Positions 1 to 8,162 of a stretch of 64,000 bases of DNA are shown piece after piece. Every line of letters begins with the position of its first letter. The first letter of the stretch is position 1. The DNA lies in the NCBI GenBank assembly GCA_938022205.1, contig CALIEB010000026.1, positions 1-64,000 on the forward strand, written 5' to 3'. Position numbers and translations under genes: made by a program. The notes beneath the pieces were generated by a model, which did no database searches, was not told the DNA's origin, and saw nothing but the letters and a program-made list of their open reading frames with translations. The DNA is from an uncultured Anaerolineae bacterium. GTDB lineage: Bacteria; Chloroflexota; Anaerolineae; Aggregatilineales; Phototrophicaceae.

Positions 1-2
1 AT

Positions 3-1586
3 GTGAGTGGATTGAGCATTGCCACGACGGCGTTGAGTGATGGTTTGTATCACTGGCGTGTGCGGTCGGTTAATGCATACGGTGCTGTTAGCCCATGGTC
101 AACTGTTAGAACGTTTATCGTGGACACTGTGCCACCTACTGCCCCCACTGTTCTATCTCCACTTAATAATGCTGTGCTTAGCACAACACGTCCTGTTTTT
201 ACTGTTACAAGCGTAGCAACTGCGAATGCCTATCGCTATGATGTGGCAACCGATCCTGATTTCAACAGCCTGCTTTTACAAGATCAAGTGAGTTTGACCA
301 CTACACTCACTTTAACCCCTAGCATTCTTCCTATGCCACTTGATCAAGGGACCTATTATGTTCGTGTGCAGGCTCGAGATGCTGCAGGTAATTGGAGTGA
401 AGAAAGTGCGCCGCGTCGCTTTGTCGTTAGTCTTCTCACATCACCCACTGACAACATCTTTTATCAAGTGGTGAACACGCAAGTTGTAACGTTTTCTTGG
501 GCAGCTTATGGTGTAACAGGTGTTAACTACACGCTCGAGATAGCCAGAGACCAGATGTTCACAGATATAGTGTTGTCTCGTCTGCAAACGACAACGAGCT
601 ATACTTTACCAGTCGCTAACGCATTACCACACGGTAACTACTTCTGGCGCGTTTTGGTAAATGGTCTAGTTCCTCCTGTAGAGGCAACTCGTCGTCTTAC
701 AGTCTCACCATTCCCACCGCCTGTTCCGGTTGTTCTGACACCAGCTGCGAACTGGATTACCAATCAAAATCAACCCAATTTTGTCTGGGCACCTGTGAAC
801 TATGCTGCAACGTCTGTGACCTATGAGATTCAGCTCGACAATCAATCTAATTTTAGTAGTCCTGAGTTTAGCCAAAGCAACATCACGAACACGTCTGTGG
901 CAGTTGATTTTAACCTGCCGGATGGGATGTACTACTGGCGTGTTCGCAGTACCAATGCCTTTGGATTGTCTAGTGCTTGGAGTGCATCGCGTGTCTTGAC
1001 AATTGACACGGCACCTCCACCAGTACCTGTCTTGAACAGTCCTCTCAACAATGCTTCACTAACAACACTTCGCCCTAGCTTAAGCTGGTTAGCGTCGGTT
1101 GGCTCTGTACGCTATCAAGTGCAGCTAAGCCATAGTAACAGCTTCGATCGCCCGTTTGTTGCGAACGTGACGAGTATCTCTTACACACTGCCTGCGGATT
1201 TGAATAATCAAAGCTACTGGTGGCGCGTGCGTGCGATTGATGCAGCCGGCAATGTTTCTGAGTGGTCAACTCCACGCCGATTTATTGCACAGTCACCTGC
1301 AGGTTCTGCAACGCTCACTTGCCGCAGTGTTGTGCCTAGTTTAACGCTTAGCTGGGAGCGCATTTCGTGGGCAACCAATTATCAATATGAATTGGCAGTT
1401 GCTCCAACCTTTGATGCAATGGCACTCGTTCTATCGGAAAACTTGACGGGCAATCCAGACATGCCTTTTGTGACAATAGAAGGCTTAGCGAATGCACGTT
1501 ACTTCTGGCGTGTTCGCGCACAAGCTAGTAACGGAGTTTGGGGTGCGTGGAGTGTGGTAGCTTCTTGCAGCGTTGATGCTCCGTAA
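3..1586 (+). CDS. Fn3-like repeat surface protein, 5' end missing
   Basis: The reading frame is open from the window edge, so this is the C-terminal part of a larger protein. At least six repeats of about 85-100 residues each end in a pattern such as YYWRVR followed by a short loop and W-S, which is typical of fibronectin type III or Ig-like beta-sandwich modules of bacterial surface proteins. Pro-rich joints (VPPTAPTVLSP, APPPVPVLNSP) separate the modules. No enzyme domain or membrane anchor is visible in the part present. Such arrays usually act as spacers or binding modules outside the cell, and the exact ligand cannot be read. The repeat class is well supported; the function is not. Confidence 0.8.
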   Translation: MSGLSIATTALSDGLYHWRVRSVNAYGAVSPWSTVRTFIVDTVPPTAPTVLSPLNNAVLSTTRPVFTVTSVATANAYRYDVATDPDFNSLLLQDQVSLTTTLTLTPSILPMPLDQGTYYVRVQARDAAGNWSEESAPRRFVVSLLTSPTDNIFYQVVNTQVVTFSWAAYGVTGVNYTLEIARDQMFTDIVLSRLQTTTSYTLPVANALPHGNYFWRVLVNGLVPPVEATRRLTVSPFPPPVPVVLTPAANWITNQNQPNFVWAPVNYAATSVTYEIQLDNQSNFSSPEFSQSNITNTSVAVDFNLPDGMYYWRVRSTNAFGLSSAWSASRVLTIDTAPPPVPVLNSPLNNASLTTLRPSLSWLASVGSVRYQVQLSHSNSFDRPFVANVTSISYTLPADLNNQSYWWRVRAIDAAGNVSEWSTPRRFIAQSPAGSATLTCRSVVPSLTLSWERISWATNYQYELAVAPTFDAMALVLSENLTGNPDMPFVTIEGLANARYFWRVRAQASNGVWGAWSVVASCSVDAP

Positions 1587-1608
1587 AACTTAATTGATTT
1601 AACAGCTG

Positions 1609-1641
1609 GTGAGAGAATTGCTTAAACGGGCATTCTCTCAC
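1609..1641 (+). terminator. Hairpin after the Fn3-like gene
   Basis: A perfect 10-bp inverted repeat (GTGAGAGAAT / ATTCTCTCAC, 13-nt loop) lies 22 bp after the stop codon. It is followed by GTAACTTTT, a modest T tract. It is the first of two hairpins in tandem. Confidence 0.55.
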
Positions 1642-1663
1642 GTAACTTTTAGCCGTGTTGGTG

Positions 1664-1695
1664 AGACCCTTGCATTTATTGCAAGGGTCTATTTT
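1664..1695 (+). terminator. Rho-independent terminator
   Basis: A perfect 10-bp stem (AGACCCTTGC / GCAAGGGTCT) with a 7-nt loop is followed by ATTTTG. It probably ends transcription of the surface-protein gene and isolates the anti-sigma pair downstream. Confidence 0.7.
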
Positions 1696-1780
1696 GCAAG
1701 ACAAGCATTAAAAAGATTGCTTTAATGAGTTATCTATACGCAAAATAGTTTGGTATTCCCTTAGGAATTTACCAAGACAA

Positions 1781-1789
1781 TGCTATAAT
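1781..1789 (+). promoter_or_regulatory. Extended -10 promoter of the STAS gene
   Basis: TGCTATAAT fits the extended -10 form TGnTATAAT exactly and lies about 30 bp before the start codon. The -35 position (TTAGGA) is weak, as expected for an extended -10 promoter. The same 9-mer pattern recurs before three other genes in this window. Confidence 0.6.
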
Positions 1790-1817
1790 AAACGCAGTAT
1801 CTCGAGAGGAGTGGCAT

Positions 1818-2153
1818 ATGGTTGATATTACGATTACAGGGCATGATGGTGTGACCCTAGTCGAGGTGAGCGGGCGTATTGACAGCATGAACGCAAACGA
1901 GCTAGGAACAGCTCTTTCGAACGTGATTGATGAGGGGGCTGTGCGTCTTGTGCTAGACTTGAGCAGTGTTGAGTATATGAGCAGCGCGGGCTTGCGTGAG
2001 ATGGTGAACTCTCTGAAGAAGGCGAAGAAAGCCACTGGAGATTTGCGCCTTGCGCAGCCTTCTGACCGCGTGCGCGAAGTGTTGGAAATGGCGGGACTAG
2101 ACACGATTTTCCGCATTTATCCGACTTCTCTGGAAGCTGTGGGTAGTTATTAG
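1818..2153 (+). CDS. STAS-domain anti-sigma factor antagonist
   Basis: A single 111-residue STAS domain of the SpoIIAA/RsbV type. In these partner-switch systems the antagonist binds the anti-sigma kinase and releases a sigma factor, and phosphorylation of one Ser turns it off. The hallmark is visible: a beta strand LVLDLSSVEYM followed by SSAGL, whose Ser is the usual phosphorylation site. The ATG follows GAGGAG at good spacing. The next gene, 14 bp downstream, encodes the matching RsbW-type kinase, so the two form a module. No sigma factor or PP2C phosphatase lies in the window, so the target is unknown. Confidence 0.9.
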   Translation: MVDITITGHDGVTLVEVSGRIDSMNANELGTALSNVIDEGAVRLVLDLSSVEYMSSAGLREMVNSLKKAKKATGDLRLAQPSDRVREVLEMAGLDTIFRIYPTSLEAVGSY

Positions 2154-2167
2154 GCTGGGTTTGCCTA

Positions 2168-2575
2168 ATGAACTATCGCTTAGAAATTGAAGCCGTGATT
2201 GAGAACGTGCGCCGAGCGTGTGAGTTTGTCGTAGCTCTTGGTAAGGCGCACGGCTTGGATGACACTGCGTGTTATCATTGTGACCTTGCGGTTGAGGAAA
2301 TTTGCACCAACATCATCGAACACGGCTATAAGTACAACGGCAGCCAAGCGGTGATTGAGCTGCAAGTTGCTGTGCTGCCGAACTGTTTTAAGATCACGGT
2401 TGTCGACGACGCGCCGCCGTTTAACCCGCTAGCTGCTTCGTCGCCTGATCCATCTATGTCACTTGAGGAGCGCGTTGGCGGTGGTTGGGGCGTGGTGTTT
2501 GCTAAGAAGTTCTTAGATCTGTCTTATGAGTATCGCGACGGCAAAAACCACATGGTCATGTGCAAGCGGTATTAG
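2168..2575 (+). CDS. RsbW-type anti-sigma serine kinase
   Basis: A 135-residue GHKL ATPase of the RsbW/SpoIIAB class, which sequesters a sigma factor and phosphorylates the STAS antagonist. The N-box (LAVEEICTNIIEHGY), the G1 box with its Asp (VVDDAPPFNP) and a Gly-rich G2 box (GGGWGVVF) are all present, so the ATP site looks intact. It is probably co-transcribed with the STAS gene just upstream. The stop codon overlaps the stop codon of the convergent serine hydrolase gene within TTAG. Confidence 0.9.
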   Translation: MNYRLEIEAVIENVRRACEFVVALGKAHGLDDTACYHCDLAVEEICTNIIEHGYKYNGSQAVIELQVAVLPNCFKITVVDDAPPFNPLAASSPDPSMSLEERVGGGWGVVFAKKFLDLSYEYRDGKNHMVMCKRY

Positions 2576-4218
2576 TTACGTCGCCAGCTCTTAATGTTGT
2601 TTAAGTTGACCTGCCCATAAGGTGGCAGGTAGTTATACACGCGCCCTCCTGCTGCGTCTGTGGTGAAGCACTCTTGTGCTGTAGGCGGAATGTCGCTGCG
2701 TCGCTGAAGCAGTGGCATCTCTGGGCTAAAGTGATTCCACGCGGCGCGCGCGATTTCTTCGATGAGCGGCCAGAGGCGTACATAGTCTTGAAACCCTGTC
2801 GCGCCCGTATCCTCCCAAATAAACACAGAAATAACATAGTCGCGTCCGTTGGGCGGAAAGACGATGCCGCTCACGCCCGTGACTTCGCCTACCCAGCCAT
2901 TTTTGTAGGCGATGCGCGTGTTGGGCGGTGCGCCTGCTTCCAGCAGCCGCTTCAGCTCTAACCCGCTCATAAGCTCGAGCATTTGGCGGCACTCGCGCTG
3001 GGTGAACTGGTCGGGGTAGACGCTAATCAACCCTGAGTTGTAGTTGGCGCAGTCGTAAATCATGGCGAACAGGGTGCCTAGGTCTTCGGCAGTTGTTTGG
3101 TTGTACGGGTCAGGATTAGTGTTATAGTTAGGGTTAGGCCTTGTGCGCGGCGGCGCAATGGAGCCGAAACGTTGGTTAGGCGAACCGTCGATAAAGGGTG
3201 CGGTGATAAATGTGTTGCGTGCGCCTAGACGTTGTACCACGTTGGTCACATCGGCGATACCGCGAAAGATGTCACCACCGCCGATAATGTCGCTCATGAT
3301 GAGGTTGGACGTAGAATTTGCGCTGCACAGCAGTGAGTTCGCCATAAGCCATGCGTCATCTTGAGTGGGTTCGCGGTTCAGCAAGCGAAAATAGTCAATC
3401 AAGATAGGCACTTTGATGGTGCTAGCGGCGGTAAACGCGACATCCCCTAGTAGGTTAATCTCTTCGCCGCTCTTAAGGTCAAGAATAAATACTGAAGCCA
3501 CGCTGGTTTGTCCATCGTAGATAAAACCTTGACTGTCAAGATAGGCAACGATGAGTTCTTTAAGTGCGCTTAGGCTGGTGTTGGCGGTCTCGCTGGTGAT
3601 AATGGGAACGTCTACGGTGCGGTTAGTGCTGCTGCGTAGGGCAGCATCAACAAGGCGGGCGGTAGCTTCGATGTCCATCGTATAGCCTTTCTCGCCTGCG
3701 TATACCGTAAAGGTCTGCGTGTCATAAGTTACGCTGCTGGCGGGGCGGTCAAACACCCGAGCAATCTCCTCGAGCTGACTTATCAGTGCGCTCTGCTGAT
3801 AATCTGCCACAAGCTGAATGTTGCGGATGTCGGTCTCGGTGCGGCCAAGCAAATAGCTGAAAAAGCGTTGCCAGAAGCCGCCGTCTGACTCACTGGCGGC
3901 GGTGGCATCCGCCAGCATGACGGGCAGATTAAGACGAAAACCAATGGAATCGGGTGTAATGTTAATTGGGTAACCCTGATAGTAGAGCGTGACAGGCTTA
4001 GAAAATGCTTCTTCAACTAGTGCAGCAGCTTGCACTTGGCTTTGGTTGCCCACGCGCACACCGCCGATGCTCAAACCCGCCGGCAGCGTGCTTTCTTGTC
4101 TTGTAAAGTTAATTAGCTCATTGACGAACAAAGCCGCTGCGCCTACCAAACACAGCATAGAGAAAATCATCAGGAAGGGAAATCTGCGCTTGGCGCGCGG
4201 CGTTGTGACAAGGCTCAT
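2572..4218 (-). CDS. Membrane-anchored class A beta-lactamase-fold serine hydrolase
   Basis: A 548-residue protein with one N-terminal membrane segment (about 13-33), then a domain like the VanW-linked peptidoglycan-binding module (about 45-210), then a beta-lactamase/transpeptidase fold. The three active-site motifs are readable: S-T-I-K at 266-269 (SxxK), S-A-N at about 299-301 (in place of SDN) and K-N-G (in place of KTG). It therefore probably works on peptidoglycan or a beta-lactam outside the membrane. The variant second and third motifs make a wall enzyme as likely as a true beta-lactamase. The Nudix gene lies 6 bp upstream on the same strand. Confidence 0.8.
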   Translation of the reverse strand: MSLVTTPRAKRRFPFLMIFSMLCLVGAAALFVNELINFTRQESTLPAGLSIGGVRVGNQSQVQAAALVEEAFSKPVTLYYQGYPINITPDSIGFRLNLPVMLADATAASESDGGFWQRFFSYLLGRTETDIRNIQLVADYQQSALISQLEEIARVFDRPASSVTYDTQTFTVYAGEKGYTMDIEATARLVDAALRSSTNRTVDVPIITSETANTSLSALKELIVAYLDSQGFIYDGQTSVASVFILDLKSGEEINLLGDVAFTAASTIKVPILIDYFRLLNREPTQDDAWLMANSLLCSANSTSNLIMSDIIGGGDIFRGIADVTNVVQRLGARNTFITAPFIDGSPNQRFGSIAPPRTRPNPNYNTNPDPYNQTTAEDLGTLFAMIYDCANYNSGLISVYPDQFTQRECRQMLELMSGLELKRLLEAGAPPNTRIAYKNGWVGEVTGVSGIVFPPNGRDYVISVFIWEDTGATGFQDYVRLWPLIEEIARAAWNHFSPEMPLLQRRSDIPPTAQECFTTDAAGGRVYNYLPPYGQVNLNNIKSWRRN

Positions 4219-4224
4219 ATGCCG

Positions 4225-4728
4225 TTATCCTTCCCTCAGCTTTTGCGCGTTGATGATTGCCTGATACTGAAACGGGTGCAGTTTAGGCAGGGCGTTGGGC
4301 GCGAACCAACCATAGGCAAGCAGTTCACCGCTTAGCTTTTGCACGGTGTTTTGGATGCTGCACGTGTAGGCAAAATCGAGATGATTGCGCTGTGTTTTAT
4401 CGAACAACACGAGTGTCTCGGCGGTGGCGAGCAGCCCTAGCTCTTCTTCAAGCTCGCGGATGAGCGCGTCGGCGGGCTTTTCGTCGTTGCCAATCCAGCC
4501 ACCAGGCAACCCCCAGCGGTGGCGCGGATGAAACACATGCTCCACAAGCAGCACTTCGCCTTGCTCATTCCAAATGATACCAACAACGCCCATAGAGTAT
4601 TTCGTTTGGAAGAACCGATAGAGGTAATATGGGATACGCAATGTCCAAGGGTAGGCGGAAAAAATGCGAGCGATAAGGCGCATAAGCGCGGATGGTCGGT
4701 TTGTGGTTGCTTGCGAAGAGGTATCCAT
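4225..4728 (-). CDS. Nudix hydrolase
   Basis: The complete Nudix box GX5EX7REUXEEXGU is present (G-WIGND-E, then RELEEELGL), so this is a metal-dependent pyrophosphohydrolase for a nucleoside diphosphate-linked substrate. About 45 residues with a hydrophobic, aromatic stretch (AYPWTLRIPYYLYRFF) precede the domain and may lie on the membrane. I chose the ATG at 4728; the ORF track starts at a TTG 12 codons earlier without a visible ribosome site. It sits 6 bp upstream of the serine hydrolase and was probably transcribed with it. The substrate cannot be told from sequence. Confidence 0.85.
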   Translation of the reverse strand: MDTSSQATTNRPSALMRLIARIFSAYPWTLRIPYYLYRFFQTKYSMGVVGIIWNEQGEVLLVEHVFHPRHRWGLPGGWIGNDEKPADALIRELEEELGLLATAETLVLFDKTQRNHLDFAYTCSIQNTVQKLSGELLAYGWFAPNALPKLHPFQYQAIINAQKLREG

Positions 4729-4742
4729 AGGCGAAAGTCTAA

Positions 4743-4757
4743 ACCCTTTGCAAGGGT
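4743..4757. promoter_or_regulatory. Palindrome between divergent genes
   Basis: ACCCTTTGCAAGGGT has perfect 6-bp arms and lies in the divergent region between the Nudix gene and the long sensor kinase. It could be an operator, but no regulator is linked to it here. Confidence 0.3.
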
Positions 4758-4813
4758 GCGTCAATGTGCAAGCCAGAACTTATGAGACGTGCCCAAAATG
4801 GCTAGAATTGTTG

Positions 4814-4822
4814 TGCTATACT
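4814..4822 (+). promoter_or_regulatory. Extended -10 promoter of the sensor kinase
   Basis: TGCTATACT matches the extended -10 form and sits about 35 bp before the GTG start. No convincing -35 box is seen. Confidence 0.5.
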
Positions 4823-4857
4823 ATAAGCATACATGACATGAGTAAGGTGACGGCACG

Positions 4858-7800
4858 GTGCAACCAAGTTCTTTAGAGATTTTTGACCTGTTTATTAAAC
4901 CGCCGGCGGATGTTCTCTACTTTATGGTGGCGATTGCCTTGAGCGGCATGAGCTGGCTTTTGGCGTTAAGTCTGCGGGGCGCGCAAAGCGATAACGCGCT
5001 CGCACGCCGCTATGGGCTGGCGTTGAGCGCGGTGCTGCTGCTGTGGGTGGCGATGGTGATAGGTGCGCTGTACGTACAACTTACTAGACAAGATACACGT
5101 GTTATTTTACCGCCTTTAGAACGTCTTGTGAGCGCACTAGGCATGCTTGCGGTAGGCTGGGCGTTTTTGGGAACAAGCGCGCGCGTGTGGGAACGTCCTA
5201 TCCACGCGATTACGCTGCTGCTGATGGCGTTGGTCATTGTGGGCTATATCCTGACAAGCATCTTTTGGGCAAACGACCTTGCGACGCGTGCCAGCGACTT
5301 TAACCTTAACTATGGTGTTGTGTGGGCATTTGTGCATGTGGTGCTGAGCTTGTTGGGTGTGATAAGCTGCTTGCTTATGGCGCGTTATATTGTCGACGCG
5401 CCGCTAAAAAGCCTGTTTTTCGTGTTTATTGCGGCAGGCAGCGGCTACCACTTGGTGCAAGGCACGCTGATTGGCAGCTACAGCGGCACGATGCGCTTGG
5501 CGTACGTGTTAGCGTGGTTTATCGTGCCAGTGGTGCTGTATCGTCTACTAGCACAGGAACTGCACGCCAAAACGCTAGAAAACGCGCAGCTGCAAGAGCG
5601 TGTTGCTGCTAAATCTGAACCTGCGAGCGCGCCCGCACCACGCCCTGCACTCGCTAAACCCATGCCTGTGGAAACGCAGTCGGCGTTGTTGTTCAAAACA
5701 TTGGGACTGATTTTAGAAAATGCCAGTGCCGCAAGTTTGCCTGAGCGCATCGTCAAGGCGACATTGGATGTGCTACGGGCGGACATAGGGCTGCTCTTGC
5801 GCGTGCAAGATGCTAATTATGCTGACGTAATTTACGCTTATGACAAACTGCATCAGCAGACGATTTCTTCTGTGTCGCTCAACTTGAACCAACAGCCCAC
5901 GCTTGCCAACGCGATTGAGCGCGGCGCGGGGCGGGTGCTTTATCCCGACCGCAATCGCGAAGAGCTGGAAGACTTTTACACGCGCCTTGACATCGAAAAA
6001 ATTGGTGTGGTCTACTTTCAGCCGCTCATGCGTGGACAAGACCTTAAGGGTGTGCTTGTGGTGAGTTTGCCCTATGCTGAACGTGAGCTTGACCGTCATG
6101 AGCAAGAGCTGCTTAAAGCGATTGGCATTGTTGCAACCGACCTGATTGCGCTTAGCGATGAAGCTCGCGAGGCGCGCATTTTGGCGGAAGAGCGCGCTAT
6201 TCAAGCGATGGTTGAAGGGGTAGGGTTGTCGCAGCTTGGCAGCATGGCGACGATGTCCGTTGATAGTGCGAACTTGCAAATTGCCCGCGAGCAAATTGCT
6301 GAGCTGAGCAAGCAGGTGATGCAGCTAAAGATTCAGCTAGACGACGAGCGCAGCCGCCTAGCGAGCTTATTTAGTGATGCACAAGGTGATATGACTATCT
6401 CGCAAACTGTGCGCGCGATTAGCGAGGAGCAAACGCGCTTGCGCGAAGAGCGTGACCAACTGCTTAAGCGGTTGCAAGAGGCAGAGGCTGCCTTGCAAAG
6501 TACAAGCACCACGCCAGACCTACAGTTGTTGACGGACGCACTTGAGCGTGAACGACAGAACTTGCAAGAAGAGAAGGCGCGCTTACAGGCACAGTTAGAG
6601 GAGCTGCGCGCTCAAGCCAATGCTGAACTGCCGCAAGACACCAAGCAATTTGTGCAGCAAATGGTGGCGGAGCAAGCCCGCCTAGAGCGCGAACGCGACC
6701 AGCTGCAAGATAAGCTCGCCAGCATGCAGAGCCAGCTGCAGGCTTTGGGCATTAGCGACGGCGAAGCGGGGTTGGCGCAGGTGTTGGAGCAGGTTGTTGC
6801 CGAGCGGCAGGCGTTGCGTGTGCAAAACGAAACGCTGACGAGAGAGCGTGATTTGCTGTTGGCAGAGCGTGCGCGCCTTGAGGACGCGATTTTGCACGAG
6901 AAAGAGCGCGACCAGCGGCTTAGGGCGTTGCAGCAAGAGCTAGAGAACGTGGCGGGTGACCGTGAAACCGCTATAAAGCAGCGTGACAAAATGCGCGCAG
7001 AGCTAGACGACCTTAAGCGCAAGCTGGATGCAGTGAAAGAACATCGCGCGCGCTTGTTAGCGCAGATGAGTGGCTATGAAATGGAGCGCAACGAACTGCG
7101 CGATGAGCAGCTCAGGCTTTGGGCGGAGCTACAAGCGGCGAACAACGCGCGCAGCGAACTGACCCACGTTCGCGACACACTTTTGGCAGAAAATCAGGCA
7201 CTTAAGGCAGAGGTAGACCAGCTGTTGCTGCGTTTGGATGTTGACAAAGAACGCCTCAACATGCTTAATGAAGACGGCGTGCGCTCCTTGCAGCGCATGA
7301 TTCAAGAGCTTTCGCAATCTCGCAATGCGCTAGAGCAGGAGCTGAACCAAGCGCGGGCAGAGATAAACGCCCTGAAGCAAAAACCACCTGCGCACTTTGC
7401 TAGTGATTCTGGCGACAAGCCATCGAACGAACGCGGCGAGCTTTTTGTCAGTTTGGTGCAGGAGCTGCGCACGCCGCTCACGTCTCTTATTGGCTATGTG
7501 GACTTGCTGTTGAACGAATCGGCGGGCATTCTCGGTGAGATGCAGCGCAAGTTTTTGCAGCGCGTTAGCGCGAATATCAGCCGTCTGGAGACGATGATTA
7601 ACGACCTTATCAGCATCACGCAGCTTGAAGTGGGGCAGATGAAGCTAGAGACGATGCCCGTCAACATCGTGATGTTGATTGAGGAGAGCATTACCAACGC
7701 CTCGATACAGTTCCGCGAGAAGGGGCTGACGATTGCGCTGAATCTCACCGACGATTTGCCGCTGCTGCGTGCGGATAAGGACGCACTGGAGCAGGTCTTG

Positions 7801-8151
7801 GGGCAGTTGATGACGAACGCTTACTTGGTTTCGCCGCCAAGCAGCGAGATTAAGGTGAGCGCGGAATGCACACGCGCCGTCATTCGTCCACACGAGGACG
7901 AGCGCGACGTGGTGTTGGTGTCGATTGAGGATAGGGGAGGCGGGATTGCTGCTGAAGACGTGCCGCGCGTGTTCTCGCGCAAGTACCGCGCCGAAAACCC
8001 GCTTATACAAGGGTTGGGTGATTCTGGCGTGGGGCTATCGCTGGCAAAAACGTTGGTAGAAGCGCATCATGGGCGGTTGTGGGTGGAAACCCGCGAGGGG
8101 GTCGGCAGCAAATTTAGCTTTGTGCTTCCAATTGAGGACGAGCAAGGATAG
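4858..8151 (+). CDS. Long membrane sensor kinase-like protein with GAF domain, lacking the H-box histidine
   Basis: A 1097-residue protein. The order is about seven N-terminal membrane helices (15-235), a GAF domain (about 280-425), a long Arg/Glu/Gln-rich coiled coil (about 435-845), a HisKA-like dimerisation helix and a HATPase domain. The H box reads VQELRTPL, where kinases have SHELRTPL: the His is replaced by Gln868 (codon CAG). The ATPase side looks intact, with an N-box (LMTNAYLV), G1 (EDRGGGI) and G2 (GDSGVGLSLAK). It may therefore sense and signal without autophosphorylation, for example by heterodimerising or binding ATP as a switch. The start is GTG. The LysM gene follows after 11 bp. 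Confidence 0.88.
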   Translation: MQPSSLEIFDLFIKPPADVLYFMVAIALSGMSWLLALSLRGAQSDNALARRYGLALSAVLLLWVAMVIGALYVQLTRQDTRVILPPLERLVSALGMLAVGWAFLGTSARVWERPIHAITLLLMALVIVGYILTSIFWANDLATRASDFNLNYGVVWAFVHVVLSLLGVISCLLMARYIVDAPLKSLFFVFIAAGSGYHLVQGTLIGSYSGTMRLAYVLAWFIVPVVLYRLLAQELHAKTLENAQLQERVAAKSEPASAPAPRPALAKPMPVETQSALLFKTLGLILENASAASLPERIVKATLDVLRADIGLLLRVQDANYADVIYAYDKLHQQTISSVSLNLNQQPTLANAIERGAGRVLYPDRNREELEDFYTRLDIEKIGVVYFQPLMRGQDLKGVLVVSLPYAERELDRHEQELLKAIGIVATDLIALSDEAREARILAEERAIQAMVEGVGLSQLGSMATMSVDSANLQIAREQIAELSKQVMQLKIQLDDERSRLASLFSDAQGDMTISQTVRAISEEQTRLREERDQLLKRLQEAEAALQSTSTTPDLQLLTDALERERQNLQEEKARLQAQLEELRAQANAELPQDTKQFVQQMVAEQARLERERDQLQDKLASMQSQLQALGISDGEAGLAQVLEQVVAERQALRVQNETLTRERDLLLAERARLEDAILHEKERDQRLRALQQELENVAGDRETAIKQRDKMRAELDDLKRKLDAVKEHRARLLAQMSGYEMERNELRDEQLRLWAELQAANNARSELTHVRDTLLAENQALKAEVDQLLLRLDVDKERLNMLNEDGVRSLQRMIQELSQSRNALEQELNQARAEINALKQKPPAHFASDSGDKPSNERGELFVSLVQELRTPLTSLIGYVDLLLNESAGILGEMQRKFLQRVSANISRLETMINDLISITQLEVGQMKLETMPVNIVMLIEESITNASIQFREKGLTIALNLTDDLPLLRADKDALEQVLGQLMTNAYLVSPPSSEIKVSAECTRAVIRPHEDERDVVLVSIEDRGGGIAAEDVPRVFSRKYRAENPLIQGLGDSGVGLSLAKTLVEAHHGRLWVETREGVGSKFSFVLPIEDEQG

Positions 8152-8162
8152 GACAAAACGCT

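Noticed and set aside
5773-6294. 173-residue ORF on the minus strand
   Set aside because: Shadow of the GAF region of the long sensor kinase.
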